Assembly (NCBI GenBank): GCA_017404505.1
Contig: JAFRCE010000007.1
Coordinates: forward strand, 120,390-184,389
DNA length: 64,000 nucleotides
DNA from: Solobacterium sp.
GTDB taxonomy: Bacteria; Bacillota_I; Bacilli_A; Erysipelotrichales; Erysipelotrichaceae
Reading direction: 5' to 3'
Positions 44,695-53,149 of the stretch are shown here, in pieces; position 1 is the first letter of the stretch, and each line of letters starts with the position of its first letter. The position numbers were made by a program, and so were the translations under genes. Under the pieces are notes generated by a model. That model did no database searches, was not told the DNA's origin, and saw only the letters and a program-made list of their open reading frames with translations.

Positions 44695-45651
44695 ATGGCC
44701 CGCAGTACTGACCTGAAAAACGAAAACATTAAAACCGTCCGGAAGTGTTTCTACTCCGGCGCTGTTTTATCAATGAACAGAATCCGTAAGGAAACAGGTC
44801 TCTCACACGGTTCCATTATCAACGTCATCCGGCAGCTGGAAGAACGCGGAGAAATCCTGCTGGCGGAAAAGTCCGGTACGAGCGTCGGACGCAAGACGCA
44901 CCATTATGTACTGAATCCCGAATACCGGCACTTTCTGGCTATCGATGTCAGACGTACGCCGGACGGCTTTCTTTCCCATACCTGCCGGCTGAATCTGAAC
45001 GGTGACGTACAGGACGTATATGACCATGCCTTTGCGGAAATGGACGATCAGTATCTCGATGAAGAACTGCAGGTCATGCTTAAAAGGCATCCGGATACGG
45101 ACATGATCCTGATCAGCACGCCGGGCATCTGCACCAACGGCGTCATTGCCAACGGTCCTTTCCGCCATGATGTCGGCCGTATGATCGAAGAACAGTATCA
45201 TATCCCCTATGTCACGGAGAACGACGTCAATGTGGCGTCGATCGGTTTCTACAACGAGAATCCCGAACGGAAGAACATCGCCGTTGTCTATCAGGCCGCC
45301 AAGACAGTCCTCGGTTGCGGCGTGATCATCAACGGCCGGCTCTACAACGGTTTCTCCCACGCGGCCGGTGAAGTCCGGTATCTGCCCTTCATGAGCGAGC
45401 GGCAGGACACTTCCGCAGAGGATCTGCTCAGGGAAATGATCCTGTCCATCGCCGCCGTACTGAATCCTCAAGCCATCGGCTATTACAGTGATTCCGTCCA
45501 CGAAGATCTTGTCTTTGACAACAATCCCCTGCCTCAGCAGCATACCCCGCTGCTGATCCATCTTAAAGAACTTGACTCATACCGTATGAAGGGACTGTAC
45601 TCCATCGGTATGTACAATATGCTTGAACATTTCGGAGGGAACGAGCAATGA
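44695..45651 (+). CDS. ROK-family transcriptional regulator
   Basis: A 318-residue regulator. The N-terminal winged HTH is MNRIRKETGLSHGSIINVIRQLEERGEILLAEKSGTSVGRKTHHYVLN (about 26-74). An ASKHA-type ROK domain follows, with ISTPGICTNGVI, TENDVNVASIGFY and GCGVIINGRLYNGFSHAAGEVRYLPF (about 225-250). The ROK zinc-Cys motif is not evident, and the kinase Asp seems altered, so it is a sensor rather than a sugar kinase. It overlaps the MATE gene by 4 nt. The promoter puts TATGAT six bases from the ATG and there is no Shine-Dalgarno. It probably regulates itself, the MATE gene and the divergent esterase. Confidence 0.85.
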   Translation: MARSTDLKNENIKTVRKCFYSGAVLSMNRIRKETGLSHGSIINVIRQLEERGEILLAEKSGTSVGRKTHHYVLNPEYRHFLAIDVRRTPDGFLSHTCRLNLNGDVQDVYDHAFAEMDDQYLDEELQVMLKRHPDTDMILISTPGICTNGVIANGPFRHDVGRMIEEQYHIPYVTENDVNVASIGFYNENPERKNIAVVYQAAKTVLGCGVIINGRLYNGFSHAAGEVRYLPFMSERQDTSAEDLLREMILSIAAVLNPQAIGYYSDSVHEDLVFDNNPLPQQHTPLLIHLKELDSYRMKGLYSIGMYNMLEHFGGNEQ

Positions 45652-47018
45652 AACAGAAAACCCAGGTGGACCTGTTACACGGTCCGATTATGAAGTCACT
45701 GATCATCTTCATGATCCCTATCTTAATTTCCAACATCTTCCAGCAGTTATACAACGCTGTTGACACCGCCATCGTCGGCAACTTCCTCGGTGAGAATTCG
45801 CTGGCAGCCATTGGCGCCTGCGCAGCCGTATTTGAAATGCTTGTCCAGTTCTGCAACAGTCTGGGCAACGGATTCTCGATCGTCTGCGGACGTGCCTTCG
45901 GATCCGGCGATGAAGAACGGATCAAGAAAGCTGTCGCTACTTCGATCCTGATCGGTGCCGTCACCTGCGTCGTGCTGACCATGGCGTGTATCGTCGGTCT
46001 CAAGCCGCTGCTGCAGCTGATCCACACGCCGGCGGAAATCATCGAAGAATCCCATACCTATATTCACATTATCGGCCTGGGTCTGATCGTCATGTTTGCC
46101 TACAATCTGGCATCCTGCATGTTAAGAGCCATCGGCAACTCTGTTATGCCGCTGGTCTTCCTGATCATCTCTTCCCTGCTCAATATCTTCCTGGATGTCC
46201 TGTTCATCACAACATTCCACATGGGTGTTGCTGGTGCCGCAATTGCGACTGTCCTGGCCCAGGGTGTATCCGTTGTCCTCTGTATTGTATATATTCTGAA
46301 ATACTCCCAGATTCTGGTTCCGGAAGCAAGACACTTCAAGATTGAAAGAGAACTGTTCCAGGATGTCGGCGGCCAGGGCTATGCCATGGCTCTGATGGGA
46401 TCCATCGTATCCGTCGGTTCCATTATCCTGCAGTCCGGTATCAACAGCCTCGGTACAGAGATCATTGCCGGTCATGTCGCAGCCAGAAAGCTGTACATGT
46501 TCTGCAACATGCCGTTCATGTCCATGAGCGTTGCCGTATCCGCCTTCATTTCCCAGAACAAGGGTGCCAACCAGGGCGACAGAATTCTCAAGGCTATGAA
46601 AGATGCCTATATCTATGACTTTGTCGTAGCAGCCATCGTTTCCGCCTTCCTGTTCACCTGCGCACCGTCCATGGTCAAACTGATCAGCGGCTCCACCAAC
46701 CCGACGATCATCCGCAACGGTTCCAAGATGCTGTATATCGTCGGACCATTCTATGCGATCCTCGGTGTCCTGATTCAGACCAGATTCGCCCTGCAGGGCA
46801 TCGGTTCCAAACTGATCCCGATGATTTCCTCCGTGATCGAACTGGTCGGCAAGATTCTGTTCGTCTATATCTTCATCCCAATGTTCGGTTACGATGCGGT
46901 ATGCTGGTGCGAACCGCTCATCTGGGTAGCCATGACGGCTCAGCTGCTGTATGCCTTCAATACCAACAGTTATGTGAAGCAGATCAGAGCAGAACAGAAA
47001 GCAGCCGCAGCGGCATAA
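45648..47018 (+). CDS. MATE family efflux transporter
   Basis: A 456-residue carrier with 12 hydrophobic segments. LLHGPIMKSLIIFMIPILISNIFQQLYNAVDTAIVGNFLGENSLAAIG (about 9-57) is the family opening, repeated around residue 235. An Ala-rich cytoplasmic tail ends it. It is translationally coupled to the ROK-type regulator (ATGA overlap), so its export activity probably answers to a sugar-like ligand. It is the third MATE protein in the window and is of normal length. Confidence 0.9.
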   Translation: MKQKTQVDLLHGPIMKSLIIFMIPILISNIFQQLYNAVDTAIVGNFLGENSLAAIGACAAVFEMLVQFCNSLGNGFSIVCGRAFGSGDEERIKKAVATSILIGAVTCVVLTMACIVGLKPLLQLIHTPAEIIEESHTYIHIIGLGLIVMFAYNLASCMLRAIGNSVMPLVFLIISSLLNIFLDVLFITTFHMGVAGAAIATVLAQGVSVVLCIVYILKYSQILVPEARHFKIERELFQDVGGQGYAMALMGSIVSVGSIILQSGINSLGTEIIAGHVAARKLYMFCNMPFMSMSVAVSAFISQNKGANQGDRILKAMKDAYIYDFVVAAIVSAFLFTCAPSMVKLISGSTNPTIIRNGSKMLYIVGPFYAILGVLIQTRFALQGIGSKLIPMISSVIELVGKILFVYIFIPMFGYDAVCWCEPLIWVAMTAQLLYAFNTNSYVKQIRAEQKAAAAA

Positions 47019-47044
47019 TCAACACTCAAATAAACTAATAAAAA

Positions 47045-47098
47045 TAAGCTGCGGCCTCGCAGGATCACGGATTCCTGTTAGGCTGCAGCTTTTTTATT
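47045..47098 (+). terminator. Terminator after MATE gene
   Basis: AAGCTGCGGCCT and AGGCTGCAGCTT arms (one mismatch) followed by TTTTTATT. Confidence 0.75.
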
Positions 47099-47216
47099 GC
47101 TGGAATGTTACAAAACCGGCTGTTCTGTCATTTGTTATTTGCATGCATATCCACTACGATGAAATAACCAACACTCTATAAAAACACAATTGTTTCATCT
47201 AAAAGGGGGATATATC

Positions 47217-48575
47217 ATGAAAAGAACAATCAGAATGTTTTTATTGACCATTGCAACCTTCCTGCTGGTATTTGTATGTGGAACGTCTTTCAGCGTACTT
47301 GCCATAGACGGAGAAGCCGGTGACGAAACTACCGTTGATGTCACTGTCACCAAAATATGGGACGATGATGACAACGTAGACAAGATCAGACCAGAATCCG
47401 TCTTTGTACAACTTTATGGTAACGGGGATATGTTATTCGATGAAGTCGAGTTAAGCGAAACAAGTGACTGGACTTATACATGGCCGGATCTGGATCCGGA
47501 TGTAGAGTATGACGTAAAAGAAATGTCTCTATATCCCGACTTCGACTATTATGAAACGTCGGTTGTAGAAAAAATCTCAGATTATGAATTTACAATCACG
47601 AACACTCATAAACCATGGATCAATGTCACAGTCACAAAGATATGGGATGACCACGATAACCGTGATGGACTCAGACCGGAAATTGTTGGTGTACGGCTCT
47701 ATAGAAATGGTGAAAGGATACGTACCGACTTAGAATTAAGTGAACTGAATAACTGGACCGTTGAATGGCAGAATCTGAATCCTGACGCGGAGTATGACGT
47801 GGCAGAAGTTGCCTTCGTGCCTGATAAAGGAGGATATGAACCGCCGGTAATCGAAAAAGTCTCAGATTATGAATTCACGATTACGAACAGTCACATGCCA
47901 TTGACTGAAGCAAAAGTCACAAAGGTCTGGGATGTGGATGAAACCGAAAATCCCGGTGTGATTCCCGATTCCCTGACTGTGAAACTGCTGGCAGACGGCA
48001 CAGAAATCAAGACAGTTACCTTGACAGCGGAAAAAGGCTGGACTGAAACAGTGACGGATCTTCCTATGTTCAATGGCGAAGCATATGTGGAATACACCTG
48101 GGAAGAAGTCGTTCCGAGCGGATTCACTCAGAGCAGTGTTCAGCGCATGGGCAGTGTGTCCGTTATTACAAATGTTTATAATCCGGATCCGCCAATCATC
48201 AAAGTGGATAAGGTTGATGATCAGGGCAATCCTGTAAAGGGAGCTGTCATCGGCATCAAAGACAACAGTACCGGAAGCATCGTTGAGTTCTGGACAACAG
48301 ACGGAACGACATATGAAGCGACGGATCTGTGGCCCGGTGAATTTACTCTGGTTGAAAACACAGTACCAGAAGGCTATGAAAAAGCTGATGACATGAAATT
48401 CACTGTTAAGGCAGGAGAAACTGTATCACTGAAAATGGTTGATAAGAAAAAGAAGGAACCGATCCCCAATACTGCCGACCATAACAACACATCTTCCTGG
48501 ACAGCAATCATGCTTGGCTCGCTGCTGCTGGCAGTTATCACATTCGCCTGTCGCAGAAAGTACAGTCACAACTGA
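47217..48575 (+). CDS. Cna-B repeat surface protein with sortase-type C-terminus
   Basis: A 452-residue wall protein. The signal peptide is at about 1-28. Three Cna-B domains (about 31-125, 126-222, 225-325) each show VTKxWD (Lys), a late xxE and TITN/VITN (Asn), the residues for intramolecular isopeptide bonds. A fourth SpaA-like domain (IIKVDKVDDQGNPVKGAVIGI, about 325-408) follows. The tail IPNTAD, a hydrophobic helix and CRRKYSHN form a sorting signal. The motif departs from LPxTG and is closest to the LPNTA type of class D sortases. AAAGGGGGA precedes the ATG at 47217. It is probably an adhesin or minor pilin. Confidence 0.88.
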   Translation: MKRTIRMFLLTIATFLLVFVCGTSFSVLAIDGEAGDETTVDVTVTKIWDDDDNVDKIRPESVFVQLYGNGDMLFDEVELSETSDWTYTWPDLDPDVEYDVKEMSLYPDFDYYETSVVEKISDYEFTITNTHKPWINVTVTKIWDDHDNRDGLRPEIVGVRLYRNGERIRTDLELSELNNWTVEWQNLNPDAEYDVAEVAFVPDKGGYEPPVIEKVSDYEFTITNSHMPLTEAKVTKVWDVDETENPGVIPDSLTVKLLADGTEIKTVTLTAEKGWTETVTDLPMFNGEAYVEYTWEEVVPSGFTQSSVQRMGSVSVITNVYNPDPPIIKVDKVDDQGNPVKGAVIGIKDNSTGSIVEFWTTDGTTYEATDLWPGEFTLVENTVPEGYEKADDMKFTVKAGETVSLKMVDKKKKEPIPNTADHNNTSSWTAIMLGSLLLAVITFACRRKYSHN

Positions 48576-48594
48576 TTAATGAACAAAGGTAATC

Positions 48595-48629
48595 GAGGAG
48601 AAACCGGGTAAAGGTTTCTCCTCTTTTTC
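48595..48629 (+). terminator. Terminator of Cna-B surface protein
   Basis: GAGGAGAAACC and GGTTTCTCCTC pair perfectly, then TTTTTC. Confidence 0.9.
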
Positions 48630-48715
48630 TGATTAGTTAGAATTCCAAACAAAAATGCATGAGCATGAATAGAAACGATATGGTAGTTAAGTGTACAATA
48701 TACCTTCCTGACTAT

Positions 48716-49582
48716 TCAGTCCTCTTTCAATTTGTTTACAGTCGAGATGAAAAGTTCAGGCTTCCAGAACATCAAACTGTTTTTATCATCAATAAAAGGT
48801 GCAACATCTGCTTTAGCCATCTCATAATCGACGGCTTTGAATTTATCTTCAAGCATACGCTTTACCATATCCAGATTCAGGATGACGTCATTGCTGATTT
48901 TCCCTGTATTCTTTAGCTTATTCTCAAGATATTTGATATTTATAGCAGTATTCCTGCCCGCATAAAACAGATAATCATAATAATCTCTGCCTTTAACATT
49001 ATGCTTATACTCTCTGCATAGTATTGCATGTATTTTACCGGCAAAGAGTGTTGGCTCATCAAACACCTGAACTTCATAAGGAGATGGTAACATGCGATAT
49101 TTATTTTCTGTCTTTCCGCCAGCAGGGTTATCTGTATCGATTTCAAGTTTTATTTTAATCCTTTGACTAGAAACGATTTTTTTCGCATCATCACTTTTAG
49201 GAAAGAATGACATAAACAACATCAAAGTATTCCCCTTCAAAAATGCACTTTGTACAGGAGTGCTGGTCTTTTTTACTTTTGCTTCAATATTGATATCTAT
49301 TCCAAATGACAGAAATTCATTTTTTAGCGTATCAAAATAATCATCCAATTTGAAAGTCTGATCACTTTTCAACAGGGCAAAATCCAGATCTTCACTGAAT
49401 CGATTCAGTCCATAGAAAATTCTTAAACAAGAACCTCCATAGAACGCTGCTTTCTTGAAAAATCCGGCGTGTGAAAGGCCGCTTAAAGCTATCTCCTGTA
49501 TGATTTCTCTGATTGCGTTCTCCCTTTCCGTATTATTTTGTGGATCGTACTGTTCCAGCATTGATTCAATTGCGCTATTCAT
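48716..49582 (-). CDS. abiEii: AbiEii/AbiGii nucleotidyltransferase toxin
   Basis: A 288-residue protein. The DNA-polymerase-beta-type nucleotidyltransferase motif is YGGSCLRIFYGLNRFSEDLDF (about 48-68), with the metal Asp pair in SEDLDF. KIKLEIDTDNP (about 143) gives the third Asp, and EPTLFAGKIHAILCREYKHNVKGRDYYDYLFY (about 176-207) is the AbiEii C-terminal signature. Known members modify tRNA or use nucleotides and cause abortive infection unless held by AbiEi. The ATG at 49582 has AAAGGAG upstream and overlaps abiEi by 8 nt. It is AT-rich compared with the core genome, suggesting transfer. Confidence 0.88.
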   Translation of the reverse strand: MNSAIESMLEQYDPQNNTERENAIREIIQEIALSGLSHAGFFKKAAFYGGSCLRIFYGLNRFSEDLDFALLKSDQTFKLDDYFDTLKNEFLSFGIDINIEAKVKKTSTPVQSAFLKGNTLMLFMSFFPKSDDAKKIVSSQRIKIKLEIDTDNPAGGKTENKYRMLPSPYEVQVFDEPTLFAGKIHAILCREYKHNVKGRDYYDYLFYAGRNTAINIKYLENKLKNTGKISNDVILNLDMVKRMLEDKFKAVDYEMAKADVAPFIDDKNSLMFWKPELFISTVNKLKED

Positions 49583-50168
49583 CAAGGTACTCCTTTTCGA
49601 TCAATCTGACCAGCAGCTCAAGGTTGGTTTTGTGATACAGCTTGGCCAGTCGTTTCATCAAAACAAAATTACATGATGCAAATTCATCTTCATCCATTCT
49701 TTTATCAATAAACAGCAGTTCTTTTAATGTTTTTATACTATGCACAACTCTCCATTTATACAAAGAATCGCAGATTGCTTTTTCTTTTGAAGCCATCCTT
49801 ACGATATACTCACCTTCGCCAATCAGACATAGCCCTTCAGAGAAAGCTGAGGCAGGGATGTCACTGTATTCATATCTGCCGAACACATTGATATATGTCT
49901 TATTTTTCCTCACATTCAGGGTCGCTGAAGTGATTGCCATTGTCCTTTCCGGGATTAAGCCGTAATAAGACAGTGCAAAATCAAAACTAAGGTACGAAGG
50001 TGACAGTATAGGTGCTGCCAGAAGATAAGGATTTACATTCCGGTCTGTTTCATACAGTCCCCTGTTCAGTCGAAAAATAACCCCTTGATCTGCATCGCGC
50101 CTTATTTTATCCAGCGGATTAGTATAATCTGCATATTTTTGTTTCAGCATTGATACAGTAACAATCAT
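49575..50168 (-). CDS. abiEi: AbiEi-type antitoxin/transcriptional repressor
   Basis: A 197-residue protein. The N-terminal winged HTH region carries GVIFRLNRGLYETDRNVNPYLLAAPILSPSYLSFDFALSYYGLIPE (about 29-74), the typical AbiEi signature. The C-terminal part (about 95-190) is the antitoxin domain with ASKEKAICDSLYKW. AAAAGGAGC precedes the ATG. A 19-bp palindrome overlaps the promoter, fitting the negative autoregulation known for the family. It is translationally coupled to abiEii. Confidence 0.87.
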   Translation of the reverse strand: MIVTVSMLKQKYADYTNPLDKIRRDADQGVIFRLNRGLYETDRNVNPYLLAAPILSPSYLSFDFALSYYGLIPERTMAITSATLNVRKNKTYINVFGRYEYSDIPASAFSEGLCLIGEGEYIVRMASKEKAICDSLYKWRVVHSIKTLKELLFIDKRMDEDEFASCNFVLMKRLAKLYHKTNLELLVRLIEKEYLDE

Positions 50169-50181
50169 GTTTGCTCCTTTT

Positions 50182-50200
50182 AATCCAATATAATTGGATT
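50182..50200 (-). promoter_or_regulatory. Palindromic operator overlapping the abiE promoter
   Basis: AATCCAAT-ATA-ATTGGATT is a perfect inverted repeat whose centre forms the -10 (TATATT on the minus strand), about 14 nt before the abiEi ATG. Confidence 0.65.
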
Positions 50201-50232
50201 TTGCGGAGATTTCAATAGTATTTCATGCCATT

Positions 50233-53046
50233 TCAATCCAGTAATTGCATAGTTTCCTTTTTATCTGATACTAAATCCTCTTGTTGCTGAATAGATACAA
50301 TTATCTCCTGTGCTGTTCTGGCATTTACATCCCTTGTTGCAAATGCGCCAGCTGGAACGTTACCTAACAGACAGAAACTGAAGTTCCATACAATTGAACG
50401 GTCAATGACTGTGAAATGTTTCTGATGCTCAGAAACAACAACATTACTTCCTGCACCTTTCAAATACTTTACTGGTTCAGAATCCAGATCAAGAGCAGGA
50501 GACAGAACGAATTGAACCGCCACACCTCTTTGGATAGCTTTCTGAATATTTGAGTAGTACTTCCTCACTTTTATCATTTGTAATGAAGTAATGAATACAA
50601 TGATTTCTTTCTTTGCCAGAGAAAGATCCTCCAGGTATACTTCTTCATAATTCTCTTTTTCAAACAGGATTTGGTTGACATTTTGCTCCTGACGGTTTTC
50701 CTCTACCAGATAACCTTCTTTTTTATACTGCTGCAGCCTTTTATAATACATAGACTGCGCAATAGGATACTGAGCATCAATATAGTCGTATACTTTTACA
50801 ACATCTTTTCCAGCATAGGTTCTGTGAATTCTTCCTGTATACTGTGTAATACGTTTGCCAGAAGAAATCGGAAGGACAAGGAACAGGCAATTCAATGAGG
50901 CAAGATCAAATCCTTCTCCTAACAATTTACTGGTAGCAAGCAAAACGTATCTTTGATTACTGTTCCGAACAGACTCAAGAGTGATTTTACGTTCTTTCTT
51001 TTTGACTTCTCCACTTAATAGATATACATCTGAACAAGCTTTTTCCAACATTGATAGAAGGATGGATAAGTGTTCCACACGTTCAGAGAGAACAATAATA
51101 TTACTGCCATTTCGATATTCATTAAGCACGTCTTTGACGATCTGATAGTTTCTTACCTGATCCCGCACCAGCTCACTGCACATTTCAGCATAAGTAATCT
51201 CCGAATTTAAAGAACGACAGTTCGTGTAGCGTGGAATCAGATATTGCTTAAAAGAGTAACCGGAGCGAATGCTTTCTCTGCCGATTCGTTTTCTGATGGG
51301 ACCGCAGTACATGGTAATTACCTTAAACAGTCCATCGTCTCTTTTCGGAGTAGCTGAAAGTCCATAAATATATCTGCTTTTAACAAAACGCATCACATGA
51401 AGGAAGCTTTCACAAGCCACATGATGACACTCATCAACAATGGTAAGACCATATTCTCCTGCGATCTTTGCAAGGTCTTCTGCATTTTTTAAAGACCTGA
51501 CCATAGCTATATCAATCTTGCCATTCCGCTTTTTGCTGCCGCTTCCATATCGGCAGACGAAGCGATCTTTCTTTTTGGCCGCATGTGGATATTCCAGAAA
51601 TTGTTCAATCCGTTCTTCCCACTGGTCCTGCAGTTCTTTATTATCCACCAGAATCAGTGTATTTACCTTTAGTCTGGCCATCAGATAAATACCAACGACT
51701 GTTTTCCCGAAACCAGGAACAGCCTGCAAAATACCCATATCATACTTAAGCATTGTTTCAGCCGCATCCAACTGATCATCACGAAGAGCACCTTTAAAAC
51801 TGATATCCAGATTTTCCCCTCTTTGAGTGCAGTCTTCAAAATGAAATTCTGTTTCCGGCATTGCTTTCTGCAAAGTGGGAATAATGCCTCTCGGCAGATA
51901 CAGGTATTCACTGTCTTCTTCAAAATATGACAGCACTCTGGTAATATCTCCACCCAGATAGATTGCCTTATGCAGTCTTTGCATTTCATAGTATTTCGGA
52001 TTATACATCGATGCCGCCCTGCACAGCAGATTAATTGTGACCGCATTCAGATTTCTCTTTTCTATACGAATACATGAAGAAATCTGCCCATAAAGGTCAT
52101 GCACATATTTCAGATCTGTATTTAGAGAAAGCCTCATCTGGTCATTATCAAAGAAATAATCCTGATTCCAGTTTGAAGACAGAAGTGCTGACAGTTCTTC
52201 CGATGTTATCTTTTTGCGTGAAATAAGATATTCAATAGGATTCTGAATAACTCTTTGCTGATCATCAATAAAAGCAGAGTTTCCTTTCAGATATGCATCA
52301 TATCTTAATGGCAATGCAATAAGATTGCCAGCACCATTTTCAGGAACATAATCCTGGTTTGGAAACATTCTGTCAAAGGATGAAAACTTCATATTTCGAT
52401 TGCTGTTCATCGCTTCCTGTATAAGAATTTCACCAAGTCTTCTTGCCTCTCTTGCTTTCACTGCTGCCGCAAAGAAAAACCACAGATGTCCGCCAAGGCC
52501 AGACTGAGAGCGCTCCATAACCGGATATAAATCATGTTTTACAGCCTGTCGATAAACACTCAGCATATCTTCGAACCAAGAATCTTCATCGAAATCAATC
52601 GCCAAAAAGAAACAGGTATGATCCGGCATCATCGGATAGATACCAATGCCTTGATTCGTTCCAGTAAAATGCTTTTTCAATATATTATCTGTCAACGGTG
52701 TAAATGATTGCATTAGACATTGAAAACAATTGAACCTTCCTGATTTTTTTGGACAACCCGGTGCGAAAGAATTATCACAGACTGGACTCCATCCATATTT
52801 TTGATTCTTTTTGCTGTAATAACGTTCTGCATAAAGATCCATTCCGCCATGGAAATAATCAAGAAAAGCAATGATTTTTTCTGGCCCTGACAATTTTTCA
52901 TTCTGCTTCACAACAAAAATACCATGCTGTTTTAACTGGTTCTCCAGTTCAATGATCCGCATATCTTTTTGCTCTAATATATCCAGAAGTTCTTCTTTTG
53001 TTTTATCAATATATTCTGATTTCATATCCTGTCTGGTTACTATCAT
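50233..53046 (-). CDS. TOTE-type primase-helicase-PLD conflict protein
   Basis: A 937-residue protein. A short coiled coil (about 15-40) is followed by an archaeo-eukaryotic primase-like domain (about 60-290) with FLAIDFDEDSW and SGLGGHLWFFF. An SF2 helicase (about 420-760) has Walker A VPGFGKT, DEAH-type DECHH, motif III GLSATP and motif VI YTGRIHRTY. The C-terminal PLD-like domain (about 790-920) has the H-x-K-x4-D motif (HQKHFTVID, preceded by SEHQ). This resembles the TOTE conflict systems proposed to attack phage replication. It is AT-rich and points the same way as abiE. The promoter TATGAT lies 7 nt from the ATG with no ribosome site. A second gene normally paired with it is not seen. 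Confidence 0.82.
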   Translation of the reverse strand: MIVTRQDMKSEYIDKTKEELLDILEQKDMRIIELENQLKQHGIFVVKQNEKLSGPEKIIAFLDYFHGGMDLYAERYYSKKNQKYGWSPVCDNSFAPGCPKKSGRFNCFQCLMQSFTPLTDNILKKHFTGTNQGIGIYPMMPDHTCFFLAIDFDEDSWFEDMLSVYRQAVKHDLYPVMERSQSGLGGHLWFFFAAAVKAREARRLGEILIQEAMNSNRNMKFSSFDRMFPNQDYVPENGAGNLIALPLRYDAYLKGNSAFIDDQQRVIQNPIEYLISRKKITSEELSALLSSNWNQDYFFDNDQMRLSLNTDLKYVHDLYGQISSCIRIEKRNLNAVTINLLCRAASMYNPKYYEMQRLHKAIYLGGDITRVLSYFEEDSEYLYLPRGIIPTLQKAMPETEFHFEDCTQRGENLDISFKGALRDDQLDAAETMLKYDMGILQAVPGFGKTVVGIYLMARLKVNTLILVDNKELQDQWEERIEQFLEYPHAAKKKDRFVCRYGSGSKKRNGKIDIAMVRSLKNAEDLAKIAGEYGLTIVDECHHVACESFLHVMRFVKSRYIYGLSATPKRDDGLFKVITMYCGPIRKRIGRESIRSGYSFKQYLIPRYTNCRSLNSEITYAEMCSELVRDQVRNYQIVKDVLNEYRNGSNIIVLSERVEHLSILLSMLEKACSDVYLLSGEVKKKERKITLESVRNSNQRYVLLATSKLLGEGFDLASLNCLFLVLPISSGKRITQYTGRIHRTYAGKDVVKVYDYIDAQYPIAQSMYYKRLQQYKKEGYLVEENRQEQNVNQILFEKENYEEVYLEDLSLAKKEIIVFITSLQMIKVRKYYSNIQKAIQRGVAVQFVLSPALDLDSEPVKYLKGAGSNVVVSEHQKHFTVIDRSIVWNFSFCLLGNVPAGAFATRDVNARTAQEIIVSIQQQEDLVSDKKETMQLLD

Positions 53047-53132
53047 TTATTTAATCATAGCTTTTTTCTTTTCAAATATACTATTGCTTCTCCGTATGCT
53101 TTTTCCTTTTCGTATGTTGTTTATTTGAAACA

Positions 53133-53141
53133 TGGTAAAAT
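53133..53141 (+). promoter_or_regulatory. Extended -10 of the sortase gene (near-leaderless)
   Basis: TGGTAAAAT ends 8 nt before the chosen ATG at 53150. No ribosome site is present. Confidence 0.5.
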
Positions 53142-53149
53142 CTCTATGT

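Noticed and set aside
47106..47112. Fourth TetR-regulon site (TGTTACA)
   Set aside because: Only one half-site; there is no partner at the 13-bp spacing.
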